From Glaciecola nitratireducens FR1064 (GTDB taxonomy: Bacteria; Pseudomonadota; Gammaproteobacteria; Enterobacterales; Alteromonadaceae), in the NCBI RefSeq assembly GCF_000226565.1, contig NC_016041.1, positions 1,426,001 through 1,490,000 on the forward strand: a DNA stretch of 64,000 nt, read 5' to 3'. The position numbers were made by a program, and so were the translations under genes. Shown here piece after piece: positions 62,478 through 64,000 of the stretch. Below the pieces are notes generated by a model that was not told the origin of the DNA, made no database searches, and saw nothing but the letters and a program-made list of their open reading frames with translations. The stretch's first letter is position 1. Each line of letters begins with the position of its first letter.

Positions 62478-62485
62478 AAACGTTT
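62478..62485. promoter_or_regulatory. LacI-type operator candidate, copy 1 (AAACGTTT)
   Basis: AAACGTTT within CAAAAACGTTTAAG, a CG-centred palindrome typical of LacI-family regulators. It lies in the 302-bp divergent region 62307-62608 between the receptor and amylosucrase genes. Confidence 0.5.
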
Positions 62486-62586
62486 AAGTAGAATCTATCA
62501 GACTTTTTGTTGGGTGTAAACAGTTTGTTAAAAATGATTGATTAAATGCAACATGTAGGCTATATTCTCGAACATTGCTTTATCTT

Positions 62587-62594
62587 AAACGTTT
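62587..62594. promoter_or_regulatory. LacI-type operator candidate, copy 2 (AAACGTTT)
   Basis: AAACGTTT within CTTAAACGTTTTAT, 14 bp before the amylosucrase GTG. Its flanks are the reverse complement of those of copy 1, 109 bp away. The regulator gene is not in the window. Confidence 0.5.
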
Positions 62595-62608
62595 TATATG
62601 GATTTCTT

Positions 62609-64000
62609 GTGGACATAAAAATTGAAAGTAAAAAAACGGTAGAGAGACTACTGTCGGACATTGATTTATCAGACATGTCAAAAGCCGATGCTAAGCTGTT
62701 CAAGTTGCGTGTTGAGGATAACTTTCCTCAATTATTTGCACAATTGCATCATGTTTACAGCGAACACTATGATTTCTATTATTTTTTACAACAATTGTTA
62801 AAAATCATGCAGGTAAGTTTCAAAAAGCGTAAACCGGCACTGAAGAAAAAAGACAAACAGCGTTTATTAAAACCGGATTGGTTTAAAGATGAAAAAATGC
62901 TGGGTATGGCTTGCTATGTCGATCTGTTTGCTGGCGACTTGCAGCATTTACATAAAAAAATTCCCTACCTCAACTCACTGGGTATCACTTATTTACATTT
63001 AATGCCTTTGTATAAATCTCCGGAAGGGGATAGTGACGGTGGCTATGCGGTGTCTGATTATCGTGAAGTTGATACAAAACTCGGGACAATGACAGATTTA
63101 GAATCACTGGGTGAAGCATTATCAAAAGCGGGCATTAATTTAGTTCTCGACTTTGTTTTTAATCATACCTCCGATCAACACGATTGGGCGATACGGGCCA
63201 AGCAGGGTGACCAAGAGTTCCAAGAATATTACTGGATGTTTGATAATAAGGATATTCCAAACCAATACGAGCAAAGTTTAAGAGAAATTTTTCCACAAGT
63301 TCGCAGAGGTAATTTCACCTGGGATGAACAATCTCAGAAGTGGGTTTGGACTACATTTAACAGCTTTCAGTGGGACCTGAATTATTCTAACCCAGCTGTT
63401 TTTAATGCGATCACTGATGAGATGTTATTTTTAGCGAATGTAGGTTGCGATGCGTTGCGCTTAGATGCCTTGGCTTTTATTTGGAAAGAGATGGGCACCG
63501 ACTGCGAGAATCAACCAAAAGCACACGCGCTTATAAAAGCATTCAACTGCTGTTTAAAGATTGTCTCGCCATCTGTCGTATTTAAATCAGAAGCGATAGT
63601 ACATCCGGATGAAGTCGCCAAATATATACATAAAGATGAATGTGAGTTGTCTTATAATCCGCTACTGATGGCGCTAATCTGGAATAGTGTTGCAACCCGA
63701 AAAACCAAGCTGCTTACTAAATCAATGCAAAAAAGTTTCGCGATATCACCAGACTGCGCGTGGGTAAATTATGCACGTTGTCACGATGATATCGGATGGA
63801 CGTTTGACGATAATGTAGCGGCTCAGATAGGCATAAACAGTTATGATCATCGTTATTTTCTAAACCAATTTTTTACTGGCCGATTCGAAGGTTCTTTTGC
63901 TAAGGGCGTCGCTTTTGCAGAAAACCCTGCAACAGGCGACTGCCGTGTTTGTGGTTCTCTCGCGTCTCTCTCTGGCTTAGAACAAGGTATTGAGCTTGGC
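62609..64000 (+). CDS. Amylosucrase (GH13 subfamily 4), partial at window end
   Basis: The first 464 residues of an amylosucrase, which transfers glucose from sucrose to glucan and releases fructose. Start is GTG at 62609; every upstream in-frame ATG is closed by a stop. With this start the catalytic residues fall at Asp286 ([11 protein letters not shown]), Glu328 (FKSEAIVHP) and Asp393 (CHDDIGWTF), the same numbers as in Neisseria polysaccharea amylosucrase. [33 protein letters not shown] and [10 protein letters not shown] are all family hallmarks. It opens a plus-strand unit divergent from the receptor, permease and kinase genes. Confidence 0.96.
   Translation, partial: MDIKIESKKTVERLLSDIDLSDMSKADAKLFKLRVEDNFPQLFAQLHHVYSEHYDFYYFLQQLLKIMQVSFKKRKPALKKKDKQRLLKPDWFKDEKMLGMACYVDLFAGDLQHLHKKIPYLNSLGITYLHLMPLYKSPEGDSDGGYAVSDYREVDTKLGTMTDLESLGEALSKAGINLVLDFVFNHTSDQHDWAIRAKQGDQEFQEYYWMFDNKDIPNQYEQSLREIFPQVRRGNFTWDEQSQKWVWTTFNSFQWDLNYSNPAVFNAITDEMLFLANVGCDALRLDALAFIWKEMGTDCENQPKAHALIKAFNCCLKIVSPSVVFKSEAIVHPDEVAKYIHKDECELSYNPLLMALIWNSVATRKTKLLTKSMQKSFAISPDCAWVNYARCHDDIGWTFDDNVAAQIGINSYDHRYFLNQFFTGRFEGSFAKGVAFAENPATGDCRVCGSLASLSGLEQGIELG

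Noticed and set aside
1-64000. Prophage, insertion sequence, CRISPR array, rRNA or tRNA
   Set aside because: No integrase, transposase, spacer-repeat pattern or cloverleaf was seen; genes are ordinary chromosomal operons.

Overview
The window looks like a chromosomal segment of a marine gammaproteobacterium of the order Alteromonadales, probably Alteromonadaceae (Glaciecola/Paraglaciecola-like). I infer this from gene content: several TonB-dependent receptors, RND pumps, a bioA/bioBFCD biotin locus, GlrK-QseG-GlrR, a class II DAHP synthase and an amylosucrase-based sucrose locus. Base composition is moderately AT-rich with AT-rich intergenic regions. I see no phage, insertion sequence, CRISPR array, rRNA or tRNA. 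Both window edges cut a gene: an RND pump on the left and an amylosucrase on the right.

Layout. 1-4844: AcrAB-type efflux operon with a divergent TetR/AcrR repressor and a near-perfect operator between them. 4896-8871: a MarR regulator, an outer-membrane barrel, a 59-aa protein with a conserved core, a small secreted protein, a CBS-domain protein and a periplasmic protein. Three copies of one MarR-like palindrome link marR to the 6.8-7.1 kb intergenic region. 8991-17040: two adjacent envelope-export modules. The first is a DevBCA-type ABC exporter. The second is an MMPL/RND protein with a LolA-like protein and an outer-membrane barrel, preceded by a good sigma-54 promoter match.

17126-23485: a sulfide/persulfide oxidation regulon with a FisR-like sigma-54 activator, a sulfide:quinone oxidoreductase-like flavoprotein, a DUF3365 haem protein, a persulfide dioxygenase, a TauE/SafE exporter and a TIGR01244-type sulfurtransferase/phosphatase. 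Two sigma-54 promoters each have a GACA-N4-TGTC palindrome 116-117 bp upstream. 23913-29798: a second member of the small-protein family with a lysine-rich tail, a membrane protein that looks internally duplicated, an SRPBCC/SDR pair, an M28 peptidase lipoprotein, an Lrp regulator and a diguanylate cyclase. 30213-38865: a Fur-box-controlled siderophore receptor, a SpoIIAA-like protein, a second RND pump with its adaptor, and asnS.

39082-43654: a small membrane protein, an EF-hand protein and the GlrK/QseG/GlrR two-component operon, with a GlrR-type site (TGTC-N10-GACA) upstream of the EF-hand gene. 43651-49262: complete biotin branch bioA<>bioBFCD. 49263-55796: pepE, a low-molecular-weight phosphatase, btuC-like permease and btuD-like ATPase, the last two separated by divergent glpK/glpD. 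56021-57370: class II DAHP synthase. 57483-64000: sucrose uptake and breakdown (ROK fructokinase, MFS permease, TonB-dependent receptor, divergent amylosucrase) with two AAACGTTT palindromes in the divergent promoter region.

The most interesting material is the paired sigma-54/enhancer geometry of the sulfide regulon, the KYPY-x-P/LGRKTVER small-protein family, the three MarR-type boxes, a four-unit 11-bp Pho-box-like array and the possible sigma-54 control of the MMPL export module.
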